Shown here one piece after another: positions 14,795 through 25,700 of a stretch of DNA of 32,156 bases. The stretch comes from Alterirhizorhabdus solaris (GTDB lineage Bacteria > Pseudomonadota > Alphaproteobacteria > Sphingomonadales > Sphingomonadaceae), in the NCBI RefSeq assembly GCF_007785815.1, contig NZ_VNIM01000045.1, forward strand, positions 1 to 32,156. The letters run 5' to 3'. Below the pieces are notes generated by a model. It was not told the DNA's origin, searched no databases, and worked only from the letters and a program-made list of their open reading frames with translations. Positions within the stretch are counted from its first letter, which is position 1, and each line of letters begins with the position of its first letter. The position numbers and the translations under genes were made by a program.

Positions 14795-15925
14795 TCAACG
14801 CCGCCCGGCGACCTTGCGGTAGAGCGCGTCCCAACGCTCGGCCACCTTGTCCCAGGTGAACTCCTCGCTGATCCGCTTGCGCGCCGCCACGCGCAGGCGA
14901 TCCGCCCGCGCAGGATCGGCCATGATCTCGGCCAGGCGCGCACGCAGGTCGGCGGCGTCGAGCACCTTGAAGGACAGGCCGGCATCGCCCACCACGGCAA
15001 GATTGGGCGCGATGTCCGAACAGATCACGCATGCGCCGAACGCCATTCCGTCGAGCAGCGAGAGCGACATGCCCTCAACCTCGCTCGGCAGCACATAGGC
15101 GTAGCAATTGCCGTAGAGCTGCTCCAGCAACTCCTCGTCGACCTCGCCGAGGAAGGTCACGCTGGGGTCGCCCGCCGCCTGCTTCTTCAGCCCTTCGGCA
15201 TAGTCCACCGAATGCCAGGCCGGGCCGGCGATGGCCAGTTTCATGCCGTGCCTGTCCGCCAGCCCCATCCACGCCTCGATCAGCGTGTGGACCTGCTTTT
15301 CGGGAACGAGGCGGGCGAGGAACAGCACGTATTTCCGCGCCTCAAGCCCCTTCTCGGGCAGCCGCGTCGGCGCGCGCTGCGTCCGCTCCTCCACACCGTT
15401 GGGGATATAGGTGACGTCCGTGCCGTACTTGTCGTCCAGCCACGTCTTCAGGTCGGGGCCGACCACCACCGTGTCGTGCGGAAACTTGATCGCCGCCCAC
15501 TCGCCCAGTTGAAGGAACATGCGGCCGAAGACGTTCCACTTGCGCCGCTGCCAGTCCATGCCGTGAACCGTCACGACCACCTTCTTGCCGAACAGGCGCG
15601 GCAGGATGGCGAGCGGGGCGGAGCCGCTGCTGTGGTAATGGACGATGTCGTGCCTGCCGAACGCCTCGCGCAAGGTGGCGCCGAACGAGCGGCTGATCGT
15701 ATCGAAATACTTCGTCTGCACGCCCTTGCCGTAGACCAGCTTCACGCCGCGCCATTCCGCCGGTTTCGCGCCCTCGCCCGCCGCGCAATAAACGGTGACG
15801 TCATAGCCCGTGGCGGCCAGCCGGGGCGCCACCGCCTCCACCACCCGCTCCACGCCGCCGCGGTGGCCGGGGATGCCCCGGCTGCCGACCTGCGCGACGC
15901 TGAGCCCCTTGCCGGACACGGTCAC
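14795..15925 (-). CDS. GT4-family glycosyltransferase
   Basis: The 376-residue protein starts with GTG ([20 protein letters not shown]) and overlaps the epimerase stop by GTGA. The N-terminal domain has [20 protein letters not shown], typical of the GIPxxxGG group of GT4 enzymes, then [20 protein letters not shown] and [14 protein letters not shown]. The C-terminal domain has [19 protein letters not shown] and [18 protein letters not shown], where the usual E-x7-E pair reads E-x7-D. Donor and acceptor are unknown; it should add one sugar of the repeat unit at the inner membrane. It is 13 bp upstream of the GT2 in the same operon. Confidence 0.9.
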   Translation of the reverse strand: MTVSGKGLSVAQVGSRGIPGHRGGVERVVEAVAPRLAATGYDVTVYCAAGEGAKPAEWRGVKLVYGKGVQTKYFDTISRSFGATLREAFGRHDIVHYHSSGSAPLAILPRLFGKKVVVTVHGMDWQRRKWNVFGRMFLQLGEWAAIKFPHDTVVVGPDLKTWLDDKYGTDVTYIPNGVEERTQRAPTRLPEKGLEARKYVLFLARLVPEKQVHTLIEAWMGLADRHGMKLAIAGPAWHSVDYAEGLKKQAAGDPSVTFLGEVDEELLEQLYGNCYAYVLPSEVEGMSLSLLDGMAFGACVICSDIAPNLAVVGDAGLSFKVLDAADLRARLAEIMADPARADRLRVAARKRISEEFTWDKVAERWDALYRKVAGRR

Positions 15926-16860
15926 AGCAGCGCGTCCAGCATGCGCGGATCGTGCCACGTCTCGCGGATCGAGGCGTCGACGTCATGCTTCGGCGCCCAG
16001 CCGAACGTCGCCTTGAAGCGGCTGTTGTCGGCCAGCAGATGCGGCCGGTCGCTCTTGCGGACCTTTGCGGGGTCGGTCTCGATCGTTACCGTCTCGCCGA
16101 TCACCGCGCCGATCTTGGCGACCATCTCGTCCACCGAATATTCGCTGTGGGTGCCGAGGTTGGCGGTGACGATCCGCTGGCCTTCCGGCAACGGCCGGGT
16201 GCCCGCGGCGATGAAGCCGGCGGCGGCATCGCCCACATAGATATAGTCGCGCTTGGGCGCGGTGTTGCCCAGCCGCAACGTGCGTGCGCCGTCGCGCAGC
16301 TGCTTGATGATCTCGGGCAGGATGTGCGGGTTGGTCTCGCCCGGGCCGACGACGTTGAACAGCCGGACGACCACCGCCTCGAACCCGCTCTTCTGCGAGT
16401 AATAGCGCACCAGATCCTCGCCGTGCAGCTTGGTGTAGCCGTACACGTCCATCGGCCCGATCGTGCCGTCCTCCACATGCGCCACGTCGCTCGGCGCATA
16501 GACGGCGGCGGTGGAGGCGAAGACGAAGCGGCAGTTGGCCGGGCAGGCGGCGAGGAGATTGATCGTCGCCTCGACGTTGATCGCCACGGCCTCGCCGGGC
16601 TTGGCCTCGCACTCGGGGATGAAATGGATCGCGGCGAGGTGGATGATCGCGTCGGGCGCGAAATCGGCGACGGCCTTCGCGGTCGCCTCGCGGTCGCGCA
16701 GGTCCAGATGCAGGCGGCGGAGGCCAGCCGCGGCGTCCTCCTCGAACCGCCACGGGCAATAGCGCAGCGCATCGATCGCCAGCACTTCATGCACGCCCGA
16801 GAGCTGGCGGACGGCCTCGATTCCAACGAAGCCGTTGGCTCCCGTCAATATAATCCGCAT
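15922..16860 (-). CDS. NAD-dependent nucleotide-sugar epimerase/dehydratase (SDR)
   Basis: The 312-residue extended SDR has the dinucleotide loop GANGFVG (7-13), [15 protein letters not shown], the [10 protein letters not shown] serine/threonine region and YGYTK (Tyr140, Lys144). [16 protein letters not shown] is the usual substrate-domain segment. It most resembles UDP-glucose or UDP-GlcNAc 4-epimerases and related 4,6-modifying enzymes; the exact reaction cannot be assigned from sequence alone. It would supply another nucleotide sugar for the polymer. The ATG has AAGGAA 7 nt upstream. It lies 36 bp after the GT4 gene and overlaps the next GT4 by 4 bp. Confidence 0.88.
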   Translation of the reverse strand: MRIILTGANGFVGIEAVRQLSGVHEVLAIDALRYCPWRFEEDAAAGLRRLHLDLRDREATAKAVADFAPDAIIHLAAIHFIPECEAKPGEAVAINVEATINLLAACPANCRFVFASTAAVYAPSDVAHVEDGTIGPMDVYGYTKLHGEDLVRYYSQKSGFEAVVVRLFNVVGPGETNPHILPEIIKQLRDGARTLRLGNTAPKRDYIYVGDAAAGFIAAGTRPLPEGQRIVTANLGTHSEYSVDEMVAKIGAVIGETVTIETDPAKVRKSDRPHLLADNSRFKATFGWAPKHDVDASIRETWHDPRMLDALL

Positions 16861-16896
16861 CGATGTTCCTTCGCTTCCAACAGGCCGGCGGCGGGG

Positions 16897-18240
16897 TCAG
16901 CCGATGGCGGCGCGCTTCGCCGCCGGTGCCCCCGCTTCGCCGATGACTTCGTCGAACACGCCTTCCAGCAGAGAGACATGACGATCGGGTGAATGATTGC
17001 GCTCCGCCGTTTCGCGCGCACCCGCCGCCAGGCGGCGACGCAGGGCGGGATCGGCGATCAGCCGTGCGGCCTGGGCGGCGAGATGGGCGGCGTCGCCGGG
17101 CCGGTGATGCAACCCGTCGACCCCGTCCGTGATGGTGACGGCGAGGCTGCCGATGTCGGAGGCGACGACCGGGCACCCGCTCGACAGGCTTTCCACCACT
17201 GAATTGGGCAAATTCTCGTACCACAGTGCCGGCATGAGCGAGAACAGCGCGCCGCGAAACAGCAGCGGGATATCGTCCCCCGCCACGCCGCCGAGGAAGC
17301 GCACCCTGCCCTCCAGGCCAAGCCGGGCCGCCTGCGCGTGCAGCCCGTCGACATAGGTGCGGGTATGGCCCTCGCCGGCGATGCGCAGCTCGGGCAGGTC
17401 GCCGCCGAAACGGTCGCGCAGCATCGCCATCGCCTCGATCAGCACATGCACCCCCTTCGGCTCGTCCAGCCGGCCGACGTAGAGCATGTATGGCGGGCTG
17501 GCCGGCCCGTCGGCATCCGGGTGGAAGCGCGCCATATCGGTGAAGGTGGGGATGCAGACGATGCGCGCCGGATCGATACCGCCGCGGATCATCATTTCCG
17601 ACATGAAGGGGTTGGTGGTGACGAAACGGTCTATGAGGTCGAAATAGCCCTTTGCGCGGTGGAAGGTGGTGGCGGCGACATCCAGCGCCGATATCGCCCT
17701 GCTGCCCTTCACGCAGGCATGGCGCACCTCGTTCTGCAACCCCTCGTCGAGGCAGAGCGTACAGGGCCGCCCGTCGCGCAGCATGTGATGCTCGCCGCAG
17801 AACATGCCGTAGTCGGAGATGCGCGCGACGATCGGCAGTCCCTGTTTCTTCAGCCCGACGAGCAGCGACGGCGACATCTTGCGCAGATAGTAAAGCACAT
17901 AGGCGACATCGGGCCGCGTCTCTTCCGCCATGCGCGTGACGGCCTGCTCCACCTCGCGCGAGTAGAACAGGCGCGACAACGTCTTCGCCACAGTGGCGGG
18001 CGTCTTGCGATGCTGGTCGAAGAATACCTCGTCCTCCCCCGCGAGCGGAGAGACGAAATACCGCGCATATTCGCTCGGCTCGTTCTGGCCGTAACGGACC
18101 GAGAAGGGCATGACGGTATGGCCCCGCCCCTCCAGCATCGACTTGATGTTGAAGAGATAGCGCTCAGGCCCGCTGGATATGAAATAGCGGTAGTTCGCGA
18201 TCAGCACTCGACGGGAAGCTGCCACACGATCCTTCATCAT
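16897..18240 (-). CDS. GT4-family glycosyltransferase with Cys/His cluster
   Basis: About 447 residues from the ATG at 18240 (MMKDRVAASRRVLIANYRYF); an upstream ATG at 18273 would add 11 residues, and neither has a strong ribosome-binding site. The N-terminal domain holds RYFISSGPERYLFNIKSMLE, and GMFCGEHHMLRDGRPCTLCL near residue 160 supplies three Cys and two His, a structural or metal-binding feature of some GT4 subgroups. The C-terminal domain has YVGRLDEPKGVHVLIEAM and ALWYENLPNSVVESLSSGCP with the E-x7-E pair. The sugar donor is unknown. It is 57 bp downstream of the 64-residue membrane protein gene and heads the glycosyltransferase set of this operon. Confidence 0.88.
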   Translation of the reverse strand: MMKDRVAASRRVLIANYRYFISSGPERYLFNIKSMLEGRGHTVMPFSVRYGQNEPSEYARYFVSPLAGEDEVFFDQHRKTPATVAKTLSRLFYSREVEQAVTRMAEETRPDVAYVLYYLRKMSPSLLVGLKKQGLPIVARISDYGMFCGEHHMLRDGRPCTLCLDEGLQNEVRHACVKGSRAISALDVAATTFHRAKGYFDLIDRFVTTNPFMSEMMIRGGIDPARIVCIPTFTDMARFHPDADGPASPPYMLYVGRLDEPKGVHVLIEAMAMLRDRFGGDLPELRIAGEGHTRTYVDGLHAQAARLGLEGRVRFLGGVAGDDIPLLFRGALFSLMPALWYENLPNSVVESLSSGCPVVASDIGSLAVTITDGVDGLHHRPGDAAHLAAQAARLIADPALRRRLAAGARETAERNHSPDRHVSLLEGVFDEVIGEAGAPAAKRAAIG

Positions 18241-18297
18241 CAAGCCTGTACCGCCGCACCGCAGCATCCGCAAGCGCGGGGCATCGCATGGCCCATC

Positions 18298-18492
18298 TCA
18301 ATATCCGGTAAAGGCCACCATCCCCAGCAGCGGCGCACTTACGGCGATCGCCAGCAGCATTGTCACGATCGGGCGATGGGGGTGACGAACCGCCGGGGCC
18401 GGCGCCTTGACGTAGAAACTTCGCAGGGCCTGCGTGCCGGCCTGGTGCGGAGAGGGGGTGGACATGGACGAGGCGATGGCATCGAATTGCAT
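18298..18492 (-). CDS. Small single-span membrane protein, unknown function
   Basis: An ATG at 18492 preceded by a consensus AAGGAG (7 nt spacing) gives 64 residues. The first ~40 are hydrophilic and basic, with Pro and His (YVKAPAPAVRHPHRP). The last ~23 form one membrane segment (IVTMLLAIAVSAPLLGMVAF) ending at TGY, so the protein is C-tail anchored, probably with its N-terminus in the cytoplasm. A longer start at 18528 lacks a good ribosome-binding site. It is the first gene of the minus-strand glycosyltransferase operon and could be a regulator or assembly partner of membrane enzymes. No family is recognised. Confidence 0.7.
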   Translation of the reverse strand: MQFDAIASSMSTPSPHQAGTQALRSFYVKAPAPAVRHPHRPIVTMLLAIAVSAPLLGMVAFTGY

Positions 18493-18499
18493 GAGGCGG

Positions 18500-18505
18500 C
18501 TCCTT
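18500..18505 (-). promoter_or_regulatory. Consensus ribosome-binding site of the 64-residue gene
   Basis: AAGGAG on the minus strand, 7 nt before the ATG at 18492. It is the strongest Shine-Dalgarno sequence seen in the window and decides between the 64- and 76-residue readings. Confidence 0.8.
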
Positions 18506-18632
18506 CGATGACCCACTAGCACCGGCATCCTTCTCGCCCGCGTTTCGCGTCATCCTTAAACACGTGTTCACACATCGCGTCCGTCGCCAGTTTCCCGTTG
18601 CATAATCCATTCCGGACCTAATAGATGTCGCA

Positions 18633-19169
18633 ATGCAACAGGATATCTGGAGCCATCTGGCCGCCGATCTCGGGATGAGGCAAGACCGTCTTTTCCGGTT
18701 GCGCATCCTATGGCTTCTTCACTGGCACCGGGGCAACTGGGGAGCGCTCATCCTGATCCGCATGGCGCAGGCGGCTCATGCGAAAGGCAACCACCGCGCG
18801 GCGGGCCGCGCCGCACGCCGGTTACGACTCGATTTCGGATGTTTCGTCCAGCCGGCGGCGGTGATCGGTCCGGGCCTTCGCCTGCCGCACCCCAACGGCA
18901 TCGTGATCGGCAGCGGCGCCCGCATCGGTGCGCGCTGCACGCTCTACCATCAGGTCACGCTCGGCGCGGCGCGACAGGGCGAAGGATTCAGCACGGCCTA
19001 TCCCCGGCTTGGCGACGACGTGATGGTATTCGCCGGCGCCAAGCTGATCGGCGCGATCCGCATCGGTGACCGGGCGACGGTGGGCGCCAATGCAGTCGTG
19101 CTCAAAGACATTCCCGATGGCCACCGTGCGATCGGCGTGCCGGCGCATGCGGAGCGGCTTCGGACCTGA
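18633..19169 (+). CDS. Serine-acetyltransferase-like hexapeptide O-acetyltransferase
   Basis: The 178-residue protein has a helical N-terminal part (about 1-65) and a left-handed beta-helix of hexapeptide repeats, as in CysE and the WcaB/EpsH-type enzymes of exopolysaccharide loci: GPGLRLPHPNGIVIGSGARI, then ARCTLYHQVTLGAA, GAIRIGDRATVGANAVVL and KDIPDGHRAIGVPA. It would use acetyl-CoA to acetylate a sugar of the precursor in the cytoplasm; cysteine synthesis is less likely given the setting. It is divergent from the 64-residue gene, with about 140 bp between them for both promoters. ATG at 18633 is used; an internal ATG at 18675 is possible. It stands alone before a 596-bp gap. Confidence 0.82.
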   Translation: MQQDIWSHLAADLGMRQDRLFRLRILWLLHWHRGNWGALILIRMAQAAHAKGNHRAAGRAARRLRLDFGCFVQPAAVIGPGLRLPHPNGIVIGSGARIGARCTLYHQVTLGAARQGEGFSTAYPRLGDDVMVFAGAKLIGAIRIGDRATVGANAVVLKDIPDGHRAIGVPAHAERLRT

Positions 19170-19765
19170 CCGCATTGCCATCGCTCCGCACGCCCGATGA
19201 TCGGCGCCGGTCATTGCAGCTTTGCCGAAGTCAAGAGAAAGACAAGGCAAGATCAGACCCGTCATGTCCCAGTCGGATACGACTGCCAGCGGAAAAATGC
19301 CGGGATCGGCACCTTGCCGCTTCTTGACCAGGCGACTTCCCTCGATCATTAAAAACATGTAATCCATGTACGGTGACGGCACATAGTGGCCGGAAGCTGC
19401 GGCATCGATTTCCGGGATTTCCGTTTGAGGGCAAGCCCTCGCATGGGGCCTATCCCGCATATGGACAAGAATAAGGGGCGGGGGGACGATGACGCTCGGG
19501 CGAAGCTGTTGCCTCCATCGCCGTTGCTCGACAGCTGTCGGCAGTGGACGGATTCCTGCCAATCGGATTACCACCCTTACGCGGTTCCGACGAAAACGAT
19601 CAGGTTCGCCCCCGGTTCCCGGCTGAGGCCCCGTTTCCATCAACGCCTGACGCACCGCAATTCCAGCATCCCGGCGACCCCGCTCACGCCCGCGAACGAT
19701 CCGAATCTTTCGGACCCGCAGGCGGCGGACTGCCGCAACAAACCTTTATGTCCGGAGAGAACATC
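19170..19765. other. Long 5' region of the giant RTX gene
   Basis: There is no convincing gene in these 596 bp. The giant frame is open from 19544, but that lead has no signal or domain character and lacks a good ribosome-binding site. Around 19340-19370 the DNA turns AT-rich, and a small inverted repeat ACATG-TAATC-CATGT lies at 19355-19369, a possible operator or promoter-proximal site. The length suggests a regulated promoter or a long leader transcript. Confidence 0.4.
19753..19759 (+). promoter_or_regulatory. Ribosome-binding site fixing the start of the giant gene
   Basis: CGGAGAG just before ACATC-ATG at 19766. It supports that ATG over the in-frame ATGs at 19544 and 19748. Confidence 0.65.
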
Positions 19766-22700
19766 ATGGTCAGCATGCATGGCAATTCGATCACCGTCCT
19801 CGCTTCCGATAGGAGCGTCGTGGGATCGGGTTACGCCACCATCCAGGAGGCGGTGAACGCCGCTGCGGACGGCGGAACCGTCGTGCTCGGCGCCGGCACC
19901 TATGACGAGAACGTGACGGTCGACCGGCGGATCACCCTGATCGGCACGCACGGGGGCGAAGCCGGCACGGGTGCGGATCGCGGCGTGAACGAGGCGGTCA
20001 TCAAGGGCCTCATCACCATCGACGCCGCCGGCGTGAAGATCGACGGCCTTACCCTGTCCGAAGGTGGCGCACTCGCAGGCGAGACGAATTCGATCCAGGT
20101 CTATGTCAACGCCGACGACGCCGTGCTGACCAACCTGATCCTGAACGACAATCCCGACGGTTACGGTATCCTCACCCCCTCCGGTGGCGGCGTGACCGGC
20201 CTGATCCTCAGCGACAGCCTCGTCACCGGCCTTGGCGGCGGCGGCTATTTGAACCCGTCGACGCAGTTCACGATCAGCGGCAACAGCTTCATCGGCAACG
20301 GCAACGGCCTCGTCGGGGATGGCTGGGCGGCGGGCACCAGCATCTCGGGCAACATCTTCTCCAGCCCCGACAGCACCGGCGCGCATATCGGCTACGGTTC
20401 CTACGCCACCACGGATGCCGTCACGAACTTCGTGGCCGACAACGACTTCGCCGGTCCCAACCGCGCGGTCAGCGTGTATGCCTACGGCGACGGCGATGCC
20501 GGCGGCCAGACGATCACCGGCAGCCGGTTCGACGATCGCATCACCGATTACGCCTCGGCCCCGTCGGGAATCGACTCGGTTTTCGACGGGGCGGGCGGCG
20601 ACGACATCCTAAACGGCGGCGACGGCGACGACAGCCTGGCCGGCGGCACCGGTAACGACACCCTGATCGGCGGCGCGGGCCTCGATACCGCGCGCTACGC
20701 CGACGCCGCGACGATCACGCAGACCGCGACCGGCTGGAGCGTGACCGACGCGGGCGGCACCGACACCCTCTCCGGCATCGAGATCGTCGACGACGGCGCG
20801 GCCGGGCGCACGCTCCTCGTCGGCAACGGCGGCTACGCCACCATCCAGGCGGCGATCGACGCCGCAGACGACGGCGACACCATCGTCGTCGCGTCCGGCA
20901 CCTATACCGAGAACGTCAATTTCTCGAAGGCCGTGACGGTGAAGGGCGCCTTCGCCGGCACGGTAGGCACCGATGCGGCGCGCAGCGCGTCCGCCGGCAC
21001 GGGCGAAACTAGCATCGTGGGCGACAGCGACATCACCGCCACGGGCAAGGTGACGCTCGACGGCCTGCGCTTCGTCAACAACGGCAGCAACGTGGGCGGC
21101 AACGATGCGGGCGCGACGCTGGGCATCGCGAACGGCGGCGGCCATGTGGTGGCGAACAGCATCTTCTGGTCGCCGACGAACGGCGCGGCCAACGGCGTGC
21201 TCGATCGCGCGATCTTCTTCTCGCCAGCGACGGACGGTTCGGTGACGATCACCGGCAACTACGTCACCGGCGCCGCCCAGGGAGCCTACGGCAGCGGTTC
21301 GTGGGGTCAGGGCATCTGGTTCAACGGCGGCGGCATCGACCTGACGGTTTCGAACAACATGTTCGAATATACTCGCACCGGCTTGAATCTCGACATGGCG
21401 GGCGGCTCCGACGCGACGATCTCCGGCAACACCTTCAAGACCGCCGGCACCGCCGTGGCGGTCGGCATCACGGCCGACAACGTCACCTTCAGCGACAACA
21501 ACTATAGCAGCGTCGGCGACGACCTGAACGTCCGCAACATCACCGACAGCACCGTGTTCGACGCCGAGCTGGCCAGCGCGACGGTGACCCCGGCCAACGG
21601 CAACGACTTCTTCACCGTGCTGGGCGGCGGGGGCGCGGATACGCTGAAGGGCACCGAGGGCGCGGACCTGCTCGACGGCAATAACGTCGCGATCTTCGCC
21701 ACGGACGCCGACGTGCTGGAAGGGCGCGGCGGCAACGACATCCTCTATGGGCGCGGCGGCAACGACATGCTCGATGGCGGCGCGGGCAACGACCGCCTGT
21801 TCGGCGACGCGGGCAACGACATGCTGGACGGCGGCGAGGGCAACGACGAACTGTACGGCGCCGGAGGCAACGACACGCTGACCGGGGGCAGCGGCATCGA
21901 CACCGCCATCTTCACCGAAACGGCGCGTTTCTACACGATCAGCGGCACGCGCGATGCGAACGGTTTCTACACCTCGTTCACCGGCATCACGGGTCTGGAC
22001 GGCACCGATACGCTGTCCGGCGTCGAGAAGCTGAACTTCATCAACGGCAGCAACATCGATCTGGCCGACCCGGTGCAGATGTTCAATTCGGACGGCAAGC
22101 TGGTCGCCAGCTATGCGACGATCCAGATGGCGCTCGACCGCGCATCGCCCAACACCACGATCGTATTGAAGCCCGGCACCTATGCCGAGAACCTCGTCAT
22201 CAACGTGGACGGCATCACCATCAACGGCTCGGGCGCGACGCTGACGGGCAACCTGCTGTCCACCTACGACATCGCCGAAGGCGCGCTGTTCGAGCATCTG
22301 ACGAACCCGGCAAAGCCCGGCATCGGCAACAGCAGCGGCACCGGCATCACCGTCAACGCCGACAACGTCACCATCAACGGCCTCGACGTGAAGGGCTTCT
22401 ACGACGCCACCGTGCTCGGCAACGGCAGCGACCGGCTGACGCTGAACGATGTCGACTATCTGTCGAACCTCAACAGCATCCGCAAGGAAGGCGGCGCCGC
22501 CGTCACCGGGCTGACGATCAACGACGGCTCGATCGTGGACGGCTATGTCGGCCTGCTGATCTTCAAATCGCCGGGCGGCGGCAACCTTTCGGGGGTGAAG
22601 ATCGACGGCACCGATTTCATCGATCTCGCGCGCAAGGGCATCTATTCCGAAACGTTGAGCGATGCCCGCATCACCGACATCACGATGACCAACGTGGGCC

Positions 22701-25700
22701 AGTACGGCGCCGCCAACGGGATCGAAGGCCCGGGCACCAACGGCACCGCGGGCAACGGCATCAACCTGAACCTGAAATACGGCACCTACCAGAACGTCGA
22801 GATCGACCACTTCACCTTCACCAATGTCGGCGCGTCGAACGGCGCGGGGCAGTCGCACAAGAACGGCGGCGCGATCTTCATCGCCGTGCGCGACGATCCG
22901 GGCAGCTACAACAGCAATCCGGCCAGCTTCACCGGCGCGGTCGACATCCATGACGGCAGCATCTCGGGCATCCTCTCCACCGGGATCGCGGTGGGCGAGC
23001 CGGGCAAGGAGAACCTCGATCCCGACGTGACCGTCACCGGCGTGACGATCAACGGCGCGCAGTCCGGTCCGGGCTTCGGCGCAGTCGCCAACGAGGCGAA
23101 CGGCGCCACGCTGACCTTCAACGGTACGGCGGCGGACGATATCATCGCCGCCAGCGGCAATTCGGACGGCGTACTGGTGCTGAACGGGCTTGGCGGCAAC
23201 GATACGCTGACTGGCGGCAAGGCCGGCGACACGCTGGACGGCGGCGCGGCTAACGATACGCTGCGCGGCGGCGCGGGCAACGACACGCTGATCGGCGGCG
23301 ACGGCAACGACACCGCTGTGTTCTCCGGCTCCTCGCGCAATTACGCCTTCACCGGCACCGTCGATGCGCAGGGGCGCTACAGCGGCGTCTCCTCCGTCAG
23401 CGGAGCGGACGGCACCGACAGCCTCTCCGGCATCGAGACCCTGACCTTCGACAACGCCAGCTTCTCGGCCGCCGACCCGGTGCAGGTGACCGACGGAAAC
23501 GGCCGGCTGGTCGGCAGCTTCGCCTCGCTGCAGGCGGCGGTGAACGCGTCGCAGAACGGTGACACGATCCGGCTGGAGGCGGGCGATTACGCCGGCGATG
23601 TCACTATCGACAAGGACGTTACGATACTGGGCGCGAACACCGGCAAGACGGGCGACAGCGCTACACGCGGGGCGGAATCGAACCTGACCGGGCAGATCTT
23701 CGTCTCGACCAACGGCGTCACGCTCGATGGTGTACGCTTCTCCGGGCAGGGCACGCCGGAGGGCTACGCCTTCGGCAGCGCTCTGGCGGTGGCGGGCTCG
23801 AACACCGTCGTCACCAACAGCCTGTTCCAGGGAACGGGCGACTCGGCGATCACCACACAGGAGGTGACCGGGCTGGACATCGGCCGCAGCAAGTTCGCCG
23901 GCTACGATATCGGCGTGTATGTGTCGGGCGGCGGGTCGACCGGGTCGATCCACGACAACCTGTTCCAGGGCGAAGGCGACGGGGCCACCGGCCTCGGCAG
24001 CGGCGTAAACAGCGAGACGAGCGGCGTTACCATCACCGCCAACACGTTCGACGGATTGTACAGCGGGGTGCTGAACCTCTTCCCGTTCGGCCCGCAGACG
24101 GTCGACCTGACGACCTACGTGTTCGGCAACGTGCTGACCAACAATACGGCGGAACGCCCGATCCAGATCTACCCGACCCCGCTCTCCACCAGCATCCTCG
24201 GCACCAACGAGAACGAGACGTTCAACGGCGACCTGCTCGCCGGCGACGCCCCGCTCAGCTTCGACGGTCGCGGGGGTAACGATCACGTTTACGGCGGCAG
24301 CGGCGCCGACACGCTTAAGGGCGGCGCCGGTGACGACGTGATCTTCAGCGGCCTGGGTGCCGATACGATCGACGGTGGCGCCAACGACGATACGGTGAAC
24401 TATCAGTACTCGGCCGGCGCGGTTCAGGTCGACCTGACATCGGGCGTCAACACCGGCGGCGATGCGGCGGGCGACACGATCGTCAACGTCGAGAACGTCA
24501 CCGGCTCCGGCTTCGCCGACACGCTGATTGGCAACGCGGGCGCCAACGCGCTCACCGGCGGCGGCGGCGACGACCGGATCGACGGCAAGGGCGGCATCGA
24601 CACGATGACCGGGGGCCTCGGCGACGACACCTACGTGGTCGACGCCAGCTCCGATGCGGTGATCGAGAACGCCGGCGAAGGCACCGACTCCGTCGAATCC
24701 TCGGTCAGCTATACGCTGGGCGCCAACGTCGAGAACCTCACCCTCACCGGCGCGGCGATCACCGGCACCGGCAACGGGCTGGCGAACGTCATCACCGGCA
24801 ATGCGGCGAACAACGTTCTATCCGGCAACAACGGCAACGACACGCTCGACGGCGGCTTGGGCGACGACACGCTCGTCGGCGGGCGCGATGACGACACCTA
24901 TGTGGTCAACTCGGCCGGCGACGTGGTGTCCGAACAGGCGGGCGAAGGCAGTGATACGGTTCGCACTACGCTCGCCAGCTATACGCTGGGTGCCAACGTC
25001 GAAAATCTGGTGGCCGCCGACACCGCCGCCTTCACCGGCACCGGCAACGCGCTGGCAAACACCATCACCGGCGGCGCGGGCAACGACCGGCTGGATGGCA
25101 AGGCCGGCGCGGATACGCTGATCGGCCTCGGCGGAGACGACACCTACATCGTCGACAACAGCGGCGACGTGGTGACCGAAGCTGCGAACGCCGGAACCGA
25201 CAGCGTCACCGCCAGCGTCAGCTACACGCTGTCCGCCAACGTGGAGAATCTCACGCTGGCCAGCGGGGCTGCGGCCGGCACGGGCAACGGCCTTGACAAC
25301 CGTATCACCGGCAACACCGCGGCCAACACGCTGCGCGGGGAAGGCGGCGACGACTATCTCGACGGCGGCGACGGCAACGACACGCTGATCGGCGGCATCG
25401 GCAACGATACCTATGTCGTGGGGGCGCCGACCGACGTGGTGCAGGAACTGGCCGGCGAAGGCACCGATCTCGTCCTTTCGGCGGCCACCATCTATACGCT
25501 GTCGGCCAATGTCGAGAACCTGACGCTGACCGGCAGCAAGGCCGCGACCGGCATCGGCAACGGCGAGAACAACGTCCTCACCGGCAACGGCGCTAACAAC
25601 ACGCTGCGCGGCGAGGGCGGCAACGACACGCTGAGCGGCGGCAAGGGCAACGACGCCATGATCGGCGGCACCGGCGACGACACCTATGTCGTCGATGCGA

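Noticed and set aside
14735-16240. Plus-strand 501-codon frame across the GT2/GT4/epimerase genes
   Set aside because: It crosses several real gene boundaries and is a compositional shadow.
18822-19655. Minus-strand 277-codon frame across the acetyltransferase end and the gap
   Set aside because: Part of it reads fairly naturally (around 19230-19400), but it has no ribosome-binding site or family, and half is antisense to the acetyltransferase.
20609-24286. Minus-strand open frame of 1225 codons opposite the giant RTX gene
   Set aside because: It is antisense to the repetitive GC-rich coding sequence; its Val/Arg/Ala/Gly-rich product mirrors the RTX codons and shows no domain or start signal.
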